Positions 1 through 11,236 of a stretch of 64,000 bases of DNA are shown piece by piece. Location of the stretch: contig NZ_CP060295.1 in NCBI RefSeq assembly GCF_014302995.1, positions 1,054,001 through 1,118,000 on the forward strand, given 5' to 3'. Each line of letters starts with the position of its first letter. The first letter of the stretch is position 1. A program made the translations under genes and the position numbers. This stretch comes from Variovorax sp. PAMC26660. GTDB lineage: Bacteria > Pseudomonadota > Gammaproteobacteria > Burkholderiales > Burkholderiaceae_C. A model generated the notes under the pieces. The model had not been told where the DNA came from. It ran no database searches and saw nothing but the letters and a program-made list of their open reading frames with translations.

Positions 1-684
1 AAGCTCAAGATCATGCAGTTGCTCGCGAGCATCCTGGTGATGATTGCGCTGTACTCCATCAACCTGCGCGTGATGGGCAAGCCCAACGTGGCGCTCATCA
101 CCGAACCCACCGTGTTCAGCATGGTCGACTTCGGCGGCATGCCCGAGCAGTGGGCCAAACCATTGCTACTGCTGCTGATCGTGATCGCGGCCAAGATCGT
201 CGTCGACATGTTCTTCGCCTCCGAAGCCGGGCTCGCGATGCGCGCCACCGGCGGCAACGCGCGCATGGCGCGGGCCCAGGGCATTTCGACCGACTTCCAC
301 ACGATGGCGGGCCTGGCCCTGTCGAACGCGCTGGTGGCGCTGGCCGGTGCGCTGTTTGCGCAGAGCCAGGGCACGGCCGACATCTCGATGGGCGTGGGCA
401 CGATCGTGATCGGCCTGGCCGCGGTGATCATCGGCGAGACGCTGCTGCCCGCGCGCAGCATGGTCATCACCACGCTGGCCTGCGTGCTGGGTGCGCTGCT
501 GTACCGCTTCTTCATCGCGATGGCGCTGAATACCGACTTCATGGGCCTGCAGGCGCAGGACCTGAACCTGGTCACCGCCGTGCTGGTGGCCGTCGCGCTG
601 CTGGTGCCTGCCTACAAGCGCAAGCTGGGCAAGCTGTTCGGCCGCTCGAACAATGGCAATGGCGCTTCGAAGGGGAAGAACTGA
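1..684 (+). CDS. ABC transporter permease, 5' end outside window
   Basis: Inner-membrane permease of an ABC importer of the uncharacterised COG4120 type, whose systems are often annotated as TrpXYZ-like. The reading frame is open from the first base, so the N-terminus lies upstream. What remains is hydrophobic with several membrane segments, a loop with small and charged residues around RATGGNARMARAQG that is conserved in this permease class, and a basic tail ending in a Lys/Arg/Asn-rich stretch. Its TGA overlaps the ATG of the ATPase gene, so the two are translationally coupled. The binding-protein gene is presumably upstream of the window. The substrate cannot be read from the sequence. Confidence 0.85.
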   Translation, partial: KLKIMQLLASILVMIALYSINLRVMGKPNVALITEPTVFSMVDFGGMPEQWAKPLLLLLIVIAAKIVVDMFFASEAGLAMRATGGNARMARAQGISTDFHTMAGLALSNALVALAGALFAQSQGTADISMGVGTIVIGLAAVIIGETLLPARSMVITTLACVLGALLYRFFIAMALNTDFMGLQAQDLNLVTAVLVAVALLVPAYKRKLGKLFGRSNNGNGASKGKN

Positions 685-1478
685 TGCTGCGCGCCCAACA
701 CCTTGAAATGACCTTCAATCCGGGCACGCCGATCGAGAACCGCGTGCTGCGCGGGCTCGACCTGGAGATTCCCACGGGCCAGTTCGTCACCGTGATCGGC
801 TCCAACGGCGCGGGCAAGTCGACCTTTCTGAATGCGGTGAGCGGCGACCTGATCGTCGACCACGGCAGCATCGAGATCGACGGCAAGGACGTGACCCGCA
901 TGAACGCCTGGCAGCGCTCGGGCATGGTGGCCCGCGTGTTCCAGGACCCGATGGCCGGCACCTGCGAGGCGCTGACCATCGAGGAGAACATGGCGCTGGC
1001 ATGGAAGCGCGGCGAGCGGCGCGGCTTCGGCTTCTCGCTCAACCGCAACCTGCGCGAGCTGTTCCGCGAGAAGCTGTCTATCTTGAAGCTGGGGCTGGAA
1101 AACCGGCTGGCCGACCGCATCGGCCTGCTCTCGGGCGGGCAGCGGCAGGCGGTGAGCCTGCTGATGGCCTCGCTCAAGCCTTCGCGCATCCTGCTGCTGG
1201 ACGAACACACGGCGGCGCTGGACCCGAAGACCGCAGCCTTCGTGCTGGAGCTGACGGCCAAGATCGTCGAAGGCAGCCAGTTGACCGCGATGATGGTCAC
1301 GCACAGCATGCGGCAGGCGCTGGACTACGGCTCGCGCACGGTGATGCTGCATGAAGGCCAGGTCATCCTCGATGTGGCCGGGCCGCAGCGCGCGGGCCTG
1401 GACGTGCCCGACCTGCTGCGCATGTTCGAGCAGACGCGCGGCGAAAAGCTCGACGACGACAAGCTGCTGCTGGCCTGA
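684..1478 (+). CDS. ABC transporter ATP-binding protein
   Basis: Cytoplasmic ATPase (264 aa) that would energise the upstream permease. Walker A is GSNGAGKST at residues 39-47, the signature is LSGGQRQAV, and Walker B is ILLLDEHTAALDP. Having EH rather than the usual EP after the catalytic Glu is typical of the COG1101 ATPases that partner COG4120 permeases. The ATG at 684 overlaps the permease stop, and the gene's own TGA overlaps the ATG of the GNAT gene at 1478, so all three probably share one transcript. A much longer upstream extension of the same frame is a shadow inside the permease gene. Confidence 0.9.
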   Translation: MLRAQHLEMTFNPGTPIENRVLRGLDLEIPTGQFVTVIGSNGAGKSTFLNAVSGDLIVDHGSIEIDGKDVTRMNAWQRSGMVARVFQDPMAGTCEALTIEENMALAWKRGERRGFGFSLNRNLRELFREKLSILKLGLENRLADRIGLLSGGQRQAVSLLMASLKPSRILLLDEHTAALDPKTAAFVLELTAKIVEGSQLTAMMVTHSMRQALDYGSRTVMLHEGQVILDVAGPQRAGLDVPDLLRMFEQTRGEKLDDDKLLLA

Positions 1479-1990
1479 TGGGGACGAATGCCGTCTTCGT
1501 GCGTGCGATGCGCGCGGACGACCTCGACGCCGTGCTCGCGATCCAGCTCGCCTGCTATGGCGCGGGGTTCGTGGAAGACGGTGCACTGATCGCGCGGCGG
1601 CTCGCGACCGCGCCGCACACGGGCTGGATCGCCGAACACGAGGGCCGCGTGCGGGCCTATCTGGCGGGCTACCCGTCGATGGCCGGCAAGCTCACGCCGC
1701 TGCACGGCGAGTTCGAAGTCGCACAGGAACCCGATTCGCTGTACCTGCATGACCTGGCGGTGCATCCCGAGGCTTCAGGGCTGGGCCTGGGGCCAGCGCT
1801 AGTACGCCATGCCTGGGCCCATGCCACGCAGGCAGGCTGGCGGCATTCGACGCTGGTGTCCGCGCAGGCCTCGGTGGGCTTCTGGGAGCGCCAGGGTTAT
1901 GTGACGGCGCAACCTGCGGGTTCGGACCAGCAGGCCCGGCTCGCGACCTACCCCGGCGCGTCGGTCTACATGGCCCGACGGCTGGACTGA
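1478..1990 (+). CDS. GNAT-family N-acetyltransferase
   Basis: Protein of 170 aa with the GNAT fold: an N-terminal segment beginning VRAMRADDLDAVLAIQ, a central strand LYLHDLAVHPEASGLGLG containing the acetyl-CoA pyrophosphate-binding loop (around residues 88-104), and a C-terminal GFWERQGY motif. GNAT enzymes move an acetyl group from acetyl-CoA to an amine; the acceptor is unknown here. The start codon overlaps the stop of the ABC ATPase gene, so it is probably the last gene of that operon. It converges on the small membrane-protein gene that ends at 1998. Confidence 0.85.
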   Translation: MGTNAVFVRAMRADDLDAVLAIQLACYGAGFVEDGALIARRLATAPHTGWIAEHEGRVRAYLAGYPSMAGKLTPLHGEFEVAQEPDSLYLHDLAVHPEASGLGLGPALVRHAWAHATQAGWRHSTLVSAQASVGFWERQGYVTAQPAGSDQQARLATYPGASVYMARRLD

Positions 1991-1997
1991 CCGGCTT

Positions 1998-2306
1998 TCA
2001 GCGCCGCCAGCCGCGCATCGCTAGCCATTGGACGGTGCCGCAGACCACCACGAGCGCTGCATAGGTCGCCATGGTTCCGTCGCGTCCGAACACCACGAGA
2101 CCGGCCACCGACACCGCCACGCCGGCCGCGAAGGTCAGCGCCCACTGCATCCACCAGCGAGGAACGCCCGCGCGTCGCCCTCCCAGATACCGGCCGGCAA
2201 AGACCAGCACAAGGGCGATGAAGGCCGCGGGTGCGACGAAATTGAGGAGGTGGTTGAGGAGGTCCAGCAGGTCCATCGGGTGGGCCACGCGCAGGCGTCG
2301 CGTCAT
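1998..2306 (-). CDS. small hypothetical membrane protein
   Basis: I do not recognise a named family. The 102-aa product has three hydrophobic stretches (approximately residues 25-42, 50-70 and 78-95) joined by short basic loops such as GGRRAG, consistent with a three-helix inner-membrane protein. An internal ATG at 2276 ([13 protein letters not shown]) is an alternative start that would remove a basic, poorly conserved-looking N-terminus; neither start has a clear ribosome-binding site. The gene is divergent from hemA and convergent with the GNAT gene. Confidence 0.65.
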   Translation of the reverse strand: MTRRLRVAHPMDLLDLLNHLLNFVAPAAFIALVLVFAGRYLGGRRAGVPRWWMQWALTFAAGVAVSVAGLVVFGRDGTMATYAALVVVCGTVQWLAMRGWRR

Positions 2307-2376
2307 GCGGCAGAGGTTATGGCTGTCATAGGGAATGCCATTTGTCCCTCGGCAACCCTGGAGCGGCTGCTGATTT

Positions 2377-2382
2377 TATAAT
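2377..2382 (+). promoter_or_regulatory. candidate -10 element of hemA
   Basis: A perfect TATAAT ends eight bases before the hemA ATG (2390). A transcript started from it would begin at about the start codon, so the mRNA would be leaderless or nearly so. I see no good -35 hexamer at the expected distance. Confidence 0.45.
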
Positions 2383-2389
2383 CACGGCC

Positions 2390-3661
2390 ATGTCAGTCTG
2401 GGCTCTCGGCTTGAACCACACGACCGCGCCGCTCGATCTGCGCGGTCGTTTCGCGTTCGCGCTCGATCAGATCGCCCCCACGCTGCAGAGTTTGCGCAGT
2501 TCTTTCGGCAGCGGCAGCCACCCCCAGGTCGAAGCCGCGATCATCTCCACCTGCAACCGCACCGAGATCTACTGCGCCTCCGAGCACATCGCGCTGGACC
2601 ACACCTTCGGCTGGCTGGCCCAGAGCGGCGGCGTGGCCCCTGCCCTGCTGCGCTCGCACGCCTACACCCTGCACGACGACGAAGCCGCCCGCCACGCCTT
2701 CCGCGTGGCCAGCGGGCTCGACTCGATGGTGCTCGGCGAAGCCCAGATCCTCGGCCAGATGAAAGACGCCGTGCGCGCGGCCGAAACCGCCGGCGCACTG
2801 GGCAGCACGCTCAACCAGTTGTTCCAGCGCTCGTTCGCGGTCGCGAAAGAAGTGCGCACCGCCACCGAGATCGGCGCGCATTCGATCAGCATGGCGGCTG
2901 CGGCCGTTCGGCTGGCCGGCCAGCTTTTTGAAGATCTGCATCAAACGCGCGTGCTGTTCGTCGGTGCGGGCGAAATGATCGACCTGGCCGCGACGCACTT
3001 CGCAGCCAAGGACCCGAAGTCCATCGCCATTGCCAACCGCACCCTCGAACGCGGCGAGAAGCTGGCCTCGCGCTTCGGTGGCGAGGCGATGCACCTGGCC
3101 GACCTGCCGGCACGGCTGGCCGAATTCGACATCGTGGTGAGCTGCACCGCGAGCACGCTGCCAATCATCGGCCTGGGCGCCGTCGAGCGCGCGCTCAAGG
3201 CGCGCAAGCACCGCCCGATGTTCATGGTCGACCTGGCCGTGCCGCGCGACATCGAACCCGAAGTGAAGGCGCTGGAAGACATCTACCTCTACACCGTGGA
3301 CGATCTCGCTCAGGTGGTGCAGCAGGGCCAGGCCAACCGGCAAGCCGCCGTGGCACAGGCCGAAGTGATCATCGATGCCGGCGTGCAGAGCTTCATGCAC
3401 TGGCTGGGCCAGCGCGGCACGGTGCCGCTGATCCAGCAGCTCAACGCGCAGGCCGACGAATGGCGCGCCGCCGAGATGGCACGGGCGCGCAAGCTGCTCG
3501 CCAAGGGCGAATCGATCGATGCGGTGCTCGAAGCCATGTCGCGCGGGCTCACGCAGAAGATGATGCACGGCGCCATGGCCGAGCTGCATGCGGGCGATGC
3601 CGCATCGCGCGAGCAGACGGCGCAGACCATCTCGCGCCTGTTCCTGCGCAAAGAGCGTTAG
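2390..3661 (+). CDS. hemA: glutamyl-tRNA reductase
   Basis: Catalyses NADPH-dependent reduction of glutamyl-tRNA(Glu) to glutamate-1-semialdehyde, the first committed step of C5-pathway haem synthesis. The 423-aa product starts [18 protein letters not shown] and has the catalytic cysteine motif [10 protein letters not shown] near residue 50, the family signature around [17 protein letters not shown], a Rossmann NADPH site VLFVGAGEM, and a C-terminal dimerisation helix region. The ATG at 2390 is chosen over the upstream TTG because homologues begin at this point. The order hemA-prfA-prmC is a common bacterial arrangement. Confidence 0.97.
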   Translation: MSVWALGLNHTTAPLDLRGRFAFALDQIAPTLQSLRSSFGSGSHPQVEAAIISTCNRTEIYCASEHIALDHTFGWLAQSGGVAPALLRSHAYTLHDDEAARHAFRVASGLDSMVLGEAQILGQMKDAVRAAETAGALGSTLNQLFQRSFAVAKEVRTATEIGAHSISMAAAAVRLAGQLFEDLHQTRVLFVGAGEMIDLAATHFAAKDPKSIAIANRTLERGEKLASRFGGEAMHLADLPARLAEFDIVVSCTASTLPIIGLGAVERALKARKHRPMFMVDLAVPRDIEPEVKALEDIYLYTVDDLAQVVQQGQANRQAAVAQAEVIIDAGVQSFMHWLGQRGTVPLIQQLNAQADEWRAAEMARARKLLAKGESIDAVLEAMSRGLTQKMMHGAMAELHAGDAASREQTAQTISRLFLRKER

Positions 3662-3765
3662 CGACGCTGGTCAGCGGCCCGGCCCTGTGTGCCGCGGCCT
3701 CCACGCGCACAGCCGTTGGTTGCACTGCGGCACCTCTCTTCCCATTTTTTCGAGCCTCTTTCGAC

Positions 3766-4854
3766 GTGAAATCCTTCCTGCGCCACCAACTCGAACGCTA
3801 CGCCCAGCGCCTGGGCGAGCTCGACTTCCTGCTCTCGCGCGAAGACATCATGAGCGACATGGCGCAGTACCGCACCATCTCGCGCGAGCACGCCGAAATC
3901 ACGCAGATCGCCGGCCGCTACGAGCGCTACAAGCAGCGCGAAGCCGACATTGCGGGGGCAAAGGACATGCTCGACGACCCCGACATGGCCGAGATGGCGC
4001 GGGACGAAATTGCCGGCGCCGAAGCCGAGCTGTTGCAGCTCGAAGAAGAGCTGCAGCGCCTGCTGCTACCCAAGGACCCCGACGACGCGCGCAACGCCTT
4101 CATGGAAATCCGCGCGGGCACGGGCGGCGACGAATCGGCCCTGTTCGCGGGCGACCTGCTGCGCATGTACACGCGCTACTGCGAGCGCGCCGGCCTGCGT
4201 TGCGAGGTGGTGAGCGAGAGCGCGAGCGAACTGGGCGGCTACAAGGAAGTGGTGATCCGCATCGTCGGCGATGACGTCTTCGGCAAGCTGCGCTTCGAAT
4301 CGGGCGGCCACCGCGTGCAGCGCGTGCCGGCCACCGAGACACAGGGCCGCATCCACACCAGCGCCTGCACGGTCGCCGTGCTCGCCGAGCCTGATGAAAC
4401 GGTGGCGGTGCAGATCAACCCGGCCGACCTGCGCATCGACACCTACCGCGCCAGCGGCGCGGGCGGCCAGCACATCAACAAGACCGACTCGGCCGTGCGC
4501 ATCACGCACATCCCGACCGGCATCGTGGCGGAGTGCCAGGACGACCGCAGCCAGCACCGCAACAAGGCGAAGGCGCTGCAGGTTCTGTCGGCGCGCATCC
4601 AGGAAAAAGACCGCAGCGAGCGCGCCGCGAAGGACGCGGCGATGCGCAAGGGCCTGATCGGCAGCGGCGACCGCTCGGACCGCATCCGCACCTACAACTT
4701 TCCGCAAGGCCGGCTCACCGACCACCGGATCAACCTCACGCTCTACAAGCTGCTGGCCATCATGGAAGGCGACCTTGGCGACGTGCTGGAGGCGCTGCGC
4801 GCCGCGCGCGAGGCCGAGCAGCTGGCCGAGCTGGAATCGAGCCTGCCGGCGTGA
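3766..4854 (+). CDS. prfA: peptide chain release factor 1
   Basis: Recognises UAA and UAG and triggers peptidyl-tRNA hydrolysis on the ribosome. The 362-aa product has the class-I release-factor layout, with the catalytic GGQ motif in [17 protein letters not shown] at about residues 230-246 and the RF1 anticodon-like region upstream. The start is a GTG at 3766 (reading [19 protein letters not shown]), which matches the family N-terminus; the longer frame overlaps hemA and is not homologous. Its TGA overlaps the ATG of prmC, the enzyme that methylates its GGQ glutamine. Confidence 0.96.
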   Translation: MKSFLRHQLERYAQRLGELDFLLSREDIMSDMAQYRTISREHAEITQIAGRYERYKQREADIAGAKDMLDDPDMAEMARDEIAGAEAELLQLEEELQRLLLPKDPDDARNAFMEIRAGTGGDESALFAGDLLRMYTRYCERAGLRCEVVSESASELGGYKEVVIRIVGDDVFGKLRFESGGHRVQRVPATETQGRIHTSACTVAVLAEPDETVAVQINPADLRIDTYRASGAGGQHINKTDSAVRITHIPTGIVAECQDDRSQHRNKAKALQVLSARIQEKDRSERAAKDAAMRKGLIGSGDRSDRIRTYNFPQGRLTDHRINLTLYKLLAIMEGDLGDVLEALRAAREAEQLAELESSLPA

Positions 4855-5702
4855 TGACAGCCACCACCACGCCGTCTACCGTGGCGCAGGCGCTGGCTGC
4901 GGCGGTCGCGCTGGGCATCGACCGGCTCGATGCGCAGTTGCTGCTGCTGCACGCGCTGGGTCGCGCCCTGCACGACCGGGCGTGGCTGCTGGCGCACGAC
5001 ACCGATGCGCTGCCAGATGCGGCATGGTCCGCGCTCGCGGCGCAGCTGTCGCGCCGGCTGGCGGGCGAACCGGTCGCCTATCTGCTGGGCGAGAAGGAGT
5101 TTCACGGCCTCAGCCTGCAGGTCGATGCACGGGTGCTGGTACCGCGCCCAGACACCGAGACGCTGGTCGAATGGGCGCTGCAGTGCCTCGAAGGCCATGC
5201 CGCCGCGCGTGCGCTCGACCTCGGCACGGGCAGCGGCGCGATCGCGCTGGCGCTGCAACACGCCCGCCCCGATGCGCAGGTCGACGCAGTCGATGCCAGT
5301 GCGGATGCGCTGGCGGTCGCCCAGGCCAATGCACGACGCCTGGGCCTGCCGGTGCGCTTTGCCCAAGCCCACTGGCTCGACGGCGCCGCCGACGGCTACA
5401 CGGTCATCGCCAGCAACCCGCCGTACATCGCCGCGAACGACCCGCATCTGCCTGCGCTGCGCCACGAACCATCTTCCGCGCTGGTCGCGGGTGCCGACGG
5501 GCTCGACGACATCCGCCAGATCATTCAAGACGCCCCCGATCACCTCGCGCAAGGCGGCTGGCTGCTGCTCGAACACGGCCACGACCAGGCCCTGGCCGTG
5601 CGCCAGTTGCTCGCCGAACGCGGTTTCACCGAAGTCCAAAGCCGGGAAGACCTGGCCGGCATCCAGCGCTGCTCCGGCGGAATCTGGCGCACGGTGAAAT
5701 AA
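4854..5702 (+). CDS. prmC: release factor glutamine methyltransferase
   Basis: SAM-dependent N5-methyltransferase (282 aa) that modifies the GGQ glutamine of release factors. Visible features are an N-terminal helical substrate-binding domain, the motif GEKEFHGLSL preceding VPRPDTE, the SAM-binding loop LDLGTGSGAIALAL, and the catalytic NPPYI motif. It starts within the prfA stop codon (ATGA overlap), so the two are coupled in translation and function. Confidence 0.95.
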   Translation: MTATTTPSTVAQALAAAVALGIDRLDAQLLLLHALGRALHDRAWLLAHDTDALPDAAWSALAAQLSRRLAGEPVAYLLGEKEFHGLSLQVDARVLVPRPDTETLVEWALQCLEGHAAARALDLGTGSGAIALALQHARPDAQVDAVDASADALAVAQANARRLGLPVRFAQAHWLDGAADGYTVIASNPPYIAANDPHLPALRHEPSSALVAGADGLDDIRQIIQDAPDHLAQGGWLLLEHGHDQALAVRQLLAERGFTEVQSREDLAGIQRCSGGIWRTVK

Positions 5703-5731
5703 TCCCCCCAGCCCACTTTTCAGGAGTCCCC

Positions 5732-6058
5732 ATGTCCGACGCTCAACAACGCATCGACGATCTCGTCAAAACCAACGAACTCGTGCTCTTCATGAAGGGC
5801 AATGCAAGCTTTCCGATGTGCGGCTTCTCGGGCCGCGCCATCCAGATCCTCAAGGCCGTCGGCGTCGACACCAGGACGCTCAAGACCGTCAACGTGCTCG
5901 AAGACGACGGCATCCGCCAGGGCATCAAGGAATACAGCAACTGGCCCACGATTCCCCAGCTCTACGTGAAGGGCGAATTCGTCGGCGGCTCGGACATCAT
6001 GATGGAGATGTACGAGTCGGGCGAGCTGCAGCAAGTGCTCAACGGCAACCCTGCCTGA
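5732..6058 (+). CDS. grxD: monothiol glutaredoxin Grx4 type
   Basis: Small cytosolic monothiol glutaredoxin (108 aa) with the CGFS active site in SFPMCGFSGRAIQIL and the glutathione-binding segments WPTIPQLYVKGEFVGG and GGSDIM. Members of this class bind and deliver [2Fe-2S] clusters rather than reduce disulfides. An AGGAG ribosome-binding site lies just before the ATG. It follows prmC by 29 bases, probably in the same transcript. Confidence 0.95.
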   Translation: MSDAQQRIDDLVKTNELVLFMKGNASFPMCGFSGRAIQILKAVGVDTRTLKTVNVLEDDGIRQGIKEYSNWPTIPQLYVKGEFVGGSDIMMEMYESGELQQVLNGNPA

Positions 6059-6077
6059 TTGCACACAGAGGCCTGCA

Positions 6078-6587
6078 ATGAGCCACGATCACGCAGATCA
6101 CGGCCATTCGCATTCGCACGATGACGACGCGGCCTGGAAGCACGACGGCGTGCGCGTGGTCGCAGCCAACCAGCTCGACGCCAACACCGCACAAACGCCG
6201 GGCATGAACCGGGCGGCCGCCATCAACTTCGCCCGCGTGGGCGCCCAGAAGCTCTGGGCCGGCACGGTGACCATCCATGCCGATGCCAAGACCGGCGCCC
6301 ATCACCACGGGCACCTCGAATCGGTGATCTATGTCGTGCGCGGCCGGGCCCGCATGCGATGGGGCGAAAAGCTCGAATTCACGGCCGAAGCCGGTCCGGG
6401 CGACTTCATCTACGTGCCGCCGTTCGTGCCGCACCAGGAAATCAACGCCAGCGCGACCGAGCCGCTCGAATGCGTGCTGTGCCGCAGCGACGGCGAAGCG
6501 GTGGCGGTCAATCTCGACATCGAGCCTGTAGAGAAGCCGGAATCGGTGCTCTGGGTCGACCCCACGCACCCGCACGGCGGGGTCTGA
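6078..6587 (+). CDS. cupin-domain protein with His-rich N-terminus
   Basis: Protein of 169 aa. Residues 3-15 are rich in His and Asp (SHDHADHGHSHSH), suggesting metal binding. A single cupin barrel follows: the first motif is seen in TGAHHHGHLESVIYVVRGRARM, and the second around GDFIYVPPFVPHQEIN, supplying the usual His/Glu/His metal ligands. Small cupins of this kind are often annotated as uncharacterised; no substrate can be assigned. It lies 19 bases after grxD on the same strand. Confidence 0.8.
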   Translation: MSHDHADHGHSHSHDDDAAWKHDGVRVVAANQLDANTAQTPGMNRAAAINFARVGAQKLWAGTVTIHADAKTGAHHHGHLESVIYVVRGRARMRWGEKLEFTAEAGPGDFIYVPPFVPHQEINASATEPLECVLCRSDGEAVAVNLDIEPVEKPESVLWVDPTHPHGGV

Positions 6588-6601
6588 CCAGACCCTGTTG
6601 A

Positions 6602-6625
6602 GGGACGCCGGCATCTCGGCGTTCC
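6602..6625. repeat. strong hairpin after the cupin gene
   Basis: Nine-base arms (6602-6610 and 6617-6625) pair completely if one G-U is allowed, with a 6-base loop. It sits 15 bases past the cupin stop, where a terminator would be expected, but no U-tract follows, so termination is only a possibility. Confidence 0.4.
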
Positions 6626-6674
6626 TGGCACTGCGGCCAGTCATGGCACCATGGCGGTCTTCACTGTGCCGCCC

Positions 6675-7985
6675 ATGACCCTTACCCAAAGCCTGCTCAT
6701 CATCGTTCTGCTGATCGCGATGAGCGCCTTCTTTTCCCTCGCCGAGATCACCCTGGCCGCCTCGCGCCGCCTGCGCCTGCGCCAGATGGCCGACGAAGGC
6801 GATCCGCGCGCGGAAAAAGTGCTGCGGGTGCAGGAACAACCCGGCCACTACTTCACGGTGGTGCAGATCGGCCTCAATGCCGTGGCAATCCTCGGCGGCG
6901 TTGTGGGCGAGGGCTCGCTCAGCCCGTATTTCGCGCGCTTCTTCGAGAACTGGCTGAGTGTGGAAGCCTCCGCGAGCGTGGCCTTCCTGTGCTCGTTCGT
7001 GATCGTCATCGCGGTGTTCCTGGTGTTCGCCGACCTGTTCCCCAAGCGGCTCGGCATGAGCAACCCCGAGCAGTTGGCTGTGCGCCTGGTCGGGCCCATG
7101 CAGTTGCTGATCACCACTTTCAAGCCGCTGGTGTGGTTCTTCACGCGCTGCACCGACCTGCTCTTCAAGGTGCTCGGCATGCCGATGGCGCGCGACGACA
7201 AGATCACCTCGGCCGACATCCTGGCCATGACCGAGGCCGGCGCGCGGGCCGGCGTGCTCGCGGTGCGCGAGCAGCAGGTGATCGCCAATGTGTTCGAGCT
7301 GGAAACGCGCCTCGTCAGCAGCGTGATGACGGCACGCGAAAGCATCGCGTGGTTCCTGCATGACGACCCCGAGTCGGTGCTGCGGGCGCGCATCGTGGCC
7401 GAGCCTTTCTCGGCCTACCCGGTGTGCGACGGCGACATCGACCATGTGCTCGGCTACGTGGACGCCAAGGACATGTTCCAACGCGTGCTCAGCGGCCAAC
7501 CACTGGCCTTCGACCAGGGACTGCCGCTGCACAAGGCGCTGGTGATTCCAGACCGGCTCTCGCTCACCGAGGTGCTGGAGCAGTTCCAGCAGGCGCACGA
7601 AGACTTCGCGATCATCGTCAACGAATACAGCCTCGTGGTGGGCGTGATCACGCTCAACGACGTGATGAGCACGGTGATGGGCGACCTGGTGTCGATGCCC
7701 GACGAGGAGCAGATCGTGCAGCGCGACGAGAACTCGTGGCTGATCGACGGCATCACGCCGATCCAGGATGTGCAGCGCGCATTGCACATCGACGAGTTGC
7801 CGCACGCCGAAGAGTACGAAACGCTGGCCGGCTTCCTGATGGTGATGCTGCGCCGCGTGCCCAAGCGCACGGACAGCGTGACCTGGGGCGGCTATACCTT
7901 CGAGGTGATGGACGTCGACAGCTACCGCATCGACCAGGTGATGGTGACCAAGGGCTCAGCAACCGCCAAGGCCGTGGCCGTCTGA
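6675..7985 (+). CDS. CNNM/CBS-domain membrane protein (hemolysin C/CorC family)
   Basis: Inner-membrane protein related to CNNM transporters and the YtfL/CorB group, linked in the literature to Mg2+ or other cation transport. The ATG at 6675 begins MTLTQSLLIIVLLIAMSAFF, a typical first membrane helix of this family; the longer frame starting at 6651 only adds residues before it. An N-terminal transmembrane domain with ALAEITLAASRR-like motif (here SLAEITLAASRR) is followed by tandem CBS domains (approximately residues 205-335) and a C-terminal CorC_HlyC domain. The old name haemolysin is misleading. It ends 11 bases from the convergent transglycosylase gene. Confidence 0.88.
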   Translation: MTLTQSLLIIVLLIAMSAFFSLAEITLAASRRLRLRQMADEGDPRAEKVLRVQEQPGHYFTVVQIGLNAVAILGGVVGEGSLSPYFARFFENWLSVEASASVAFLCSFVIVIAVFLVFADLFPKRLGMSNPEQLAVRLVGPMQLLITTFKPLVWFFTRCTDLLFKVLGMPMARDDKITSADILAMTEAGARAGVLAVREQQVIANVFELETRLVSSVMTARESIAWFLHDDPESVLRARIVAEPFSAYPVCDGDIDHVLGYVDAKDMFQRVLSGQPLAFDQGLPLHKALVIPDRLSLTEVLEQFQQAHEDFAIIVNEYSLVVGVITLNDVMSTVMGDLVSMPDEEQIVQRDENSWLIDGITPIQDVQRALHIDELPHAEEYETLAGFLMVMLRRVPKRTDSVTWGGYTFEVMDVDSYRIDQVMVTKGSATAKAVAV

Positions 7986-7995
7986 ACGAACGCCT

Positions 7996-8696
7996 TCAGG
8001 CGGCCGAGCGGTCGCGCTCGCGGTCCTTGTCGTTGAACGCCCAGATCCGCTGGTTCGCGAACACCGCGTTCGGATACGGCGACTTGCCCCGGCTGCCGTT
8101 GTAGCGGCCGAGCGTCATGTACAGGTCGCCGTTCTCGCGGTCGAGATAGTGACGCAAGATGACGCAGCCGAAACGCAGGTTGGTCTGCATGTGGAACAGC
8201 TTGGCCGGGTCGCTGTCGCCGATCACGCGCGTCCAGAACGGCATGACCTGCATGTAGCCGCGCGCGCCGGCGCTCGACACCGCGAACTTGCGGAAATTGC
8301 TCTCGACCTGCACCAGCCCCAGCACCAGGCTCACATCGAGCCCCGAGCGCTTGGCCTCGTACCAGGCGGTCTGCAGGAATTCCTTGCGCGAGGGCCAGTC
8401 GGTGATCTTCTTCTTGAGCCGCTCGCTCATTTCGCCGAGCCAGCGCAGGTAGGCCAGCCGGGCTTCGGTGTTCGAGAACTCCGGGACCGGCGGCGCCTTG
8501 TTGTGGATGGCCGAGCTGAGTGCGGAGCGCACCGAGTCGATCAGCGGCTCTTCGAGCTGGGCGCCGGCGAAGGCGATACGCGGCAGCGAGATCAGCGGCA
8601 GGACGCTGGCAACCGCTACGCCAGTCATGCACTGGCGGCGTGTGAGGCCGCCTTGCGGGGCCGTCATTGCCTGCTCGCCGGGACGGCCCGACAGAC

Positions 8697-8700
<4 letters not shown>
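7996..8700 (-). CDS. lytic transglycosylase (SLT domain), exported
   Basis: Peptidoglycan-cleaving enzyme of 234 aa. The N-terminus has a twin-arginine followed by a hydrophobic core ([12 protein letters not shown], then [13 protein letters not shown]), indicating export. The SLT fold is shown by [22 protein letters not shown] (residues about 149-170, catalytic Glu in VES) and the later LGRYNGS motif. The ATG overlaps the proS TGA, and both genes are read leftwards, so they form an operon with proS first. Confidence 0.9.
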
Positions 8701-10442
<1,742 letters not shown>

Positions 10443-10519
10443 CGGGATCGCGGTGATGGATTCGGAAAGGAAGTGGGGGACTGCTCCCCCGGAGAGACCC
10501 TGAGAGCCTGCATCGCAGC

Positions 10520-10547
10520 TTGCCGAGGGCAACCCGGCATGCATAAT
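10520..10547 (+). promoter_or_regulatory. candidate promoter of rppH
   Basis: TTGCCG (10520-10525) and CATAAT (10542-10547) are separated by 16 bases and lie 29 bases before the rppH ATG, a plausible sigma-70 promoter in the proS/rppH divergent region. Confidence 0.45.
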
Positions 10548-10576
10548 CGACTCAGTTCAAAAATTGGGGTTTGATT

Positions 10577-11236
10577 ATGCTCGACCGGGACGGCTTCAGG
10601 CCCAACGTCGGCATCATCCTGCTCAACCAGAGAAACCAGGTTTTCTGGGGCAAACGCATACGCACACATTCCTGGCAGTTTCCGCAAGGCGGCATTGATC
10701 GCGGCGAAAGTCCCGAACAAGCCATGTTCCGGGAACTGCATGAGGAAGTGGGGCTCCATCCGGAGCATGTGCGCATCGTGGCCCGTACCCGCGACTGGTT
10801 GCGCTACGAGGTGCCGGATCGGTTCATCCGCCGTGACGCACGGGGCCACTACAAGGGCCAGAAACAAATCTGGTATTTGCTGCAACTCGTCGGCCACGAC
10901 TGGGATCTCAACCTGCGTGCCACCGACCATCCCGAATTCGATGCATGGCGCTGGCACGACTACTGGGTGCCGCTCGAAGTCGTCGTCGAGTTCAAGCGCG
11001 GCGTCTACGAGATGGCGCTGACCGAGCTTGCTCGCTACCTGCCGCGGCAGGATTTCCGTAACCGTTTCCTGCGCAGCAACGTGCGCGCCCGAGAGTTCGA
11101 GCGCCATCCTGCCGCGCCAGGCCATGAACCCAATTTCGAGCTGCCTCCAGGCGCAAGCTTCGACCCGGACCCCAATGCCAAACTTGCGAACGACGCCCCT
11201 CTCCCGCCCAACGGCTCTTACCATGCGCCGCGTTGA
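10577..11236 (+). CDS. rppH: RNA pyrophosphohydrolase
   Basis: Nudix enzyme that removes pyrophosphate from the 5' triphosphate end of mRNA and so starts 5'-dependent decay. The 219-aa product begins [17 protein letters not shown] and has the Nudix box starting [11 protein letters not shown] and ending RELHEEVGL (about residues 37-59). It is longer than the roughly 176-aa E. coli protein; the extra C-terminal residues are low in complexity and basic/proline-rich, as is usual in Burkholderiales. The ATG at 10577 is preferred to the TTG at 10571. Its 3' end overlaps the next gene by 14 bases. Confidence 0.93.
   Translation: MLDRDGFRPNVGIILLNQRNQVFWGKRIRTHSWQFPQGGIDRGESPEQAMFRELHEEVGLHPEHVRIVARTRDWLRYEVPDRFIRRDARGHYKGQKQIWYLLQLVGHDWDLNLRATDHPEFDAWRWHDYWVPLEVVVEFKRGVYEMALTELARYLPRQDFRNRFLRSNVRAREFERHPAAPGHEPNFELPPGASFDPDPNAKLANDAPLPPNGSYHAPR

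Noticed and set aside
6039..7805. 588-codon minus-strand frame opposite the cupin and CNNM genes
   Set aside because: Antisense shadow with the same His/Asp/Arg-rich look; no start signal or domain.
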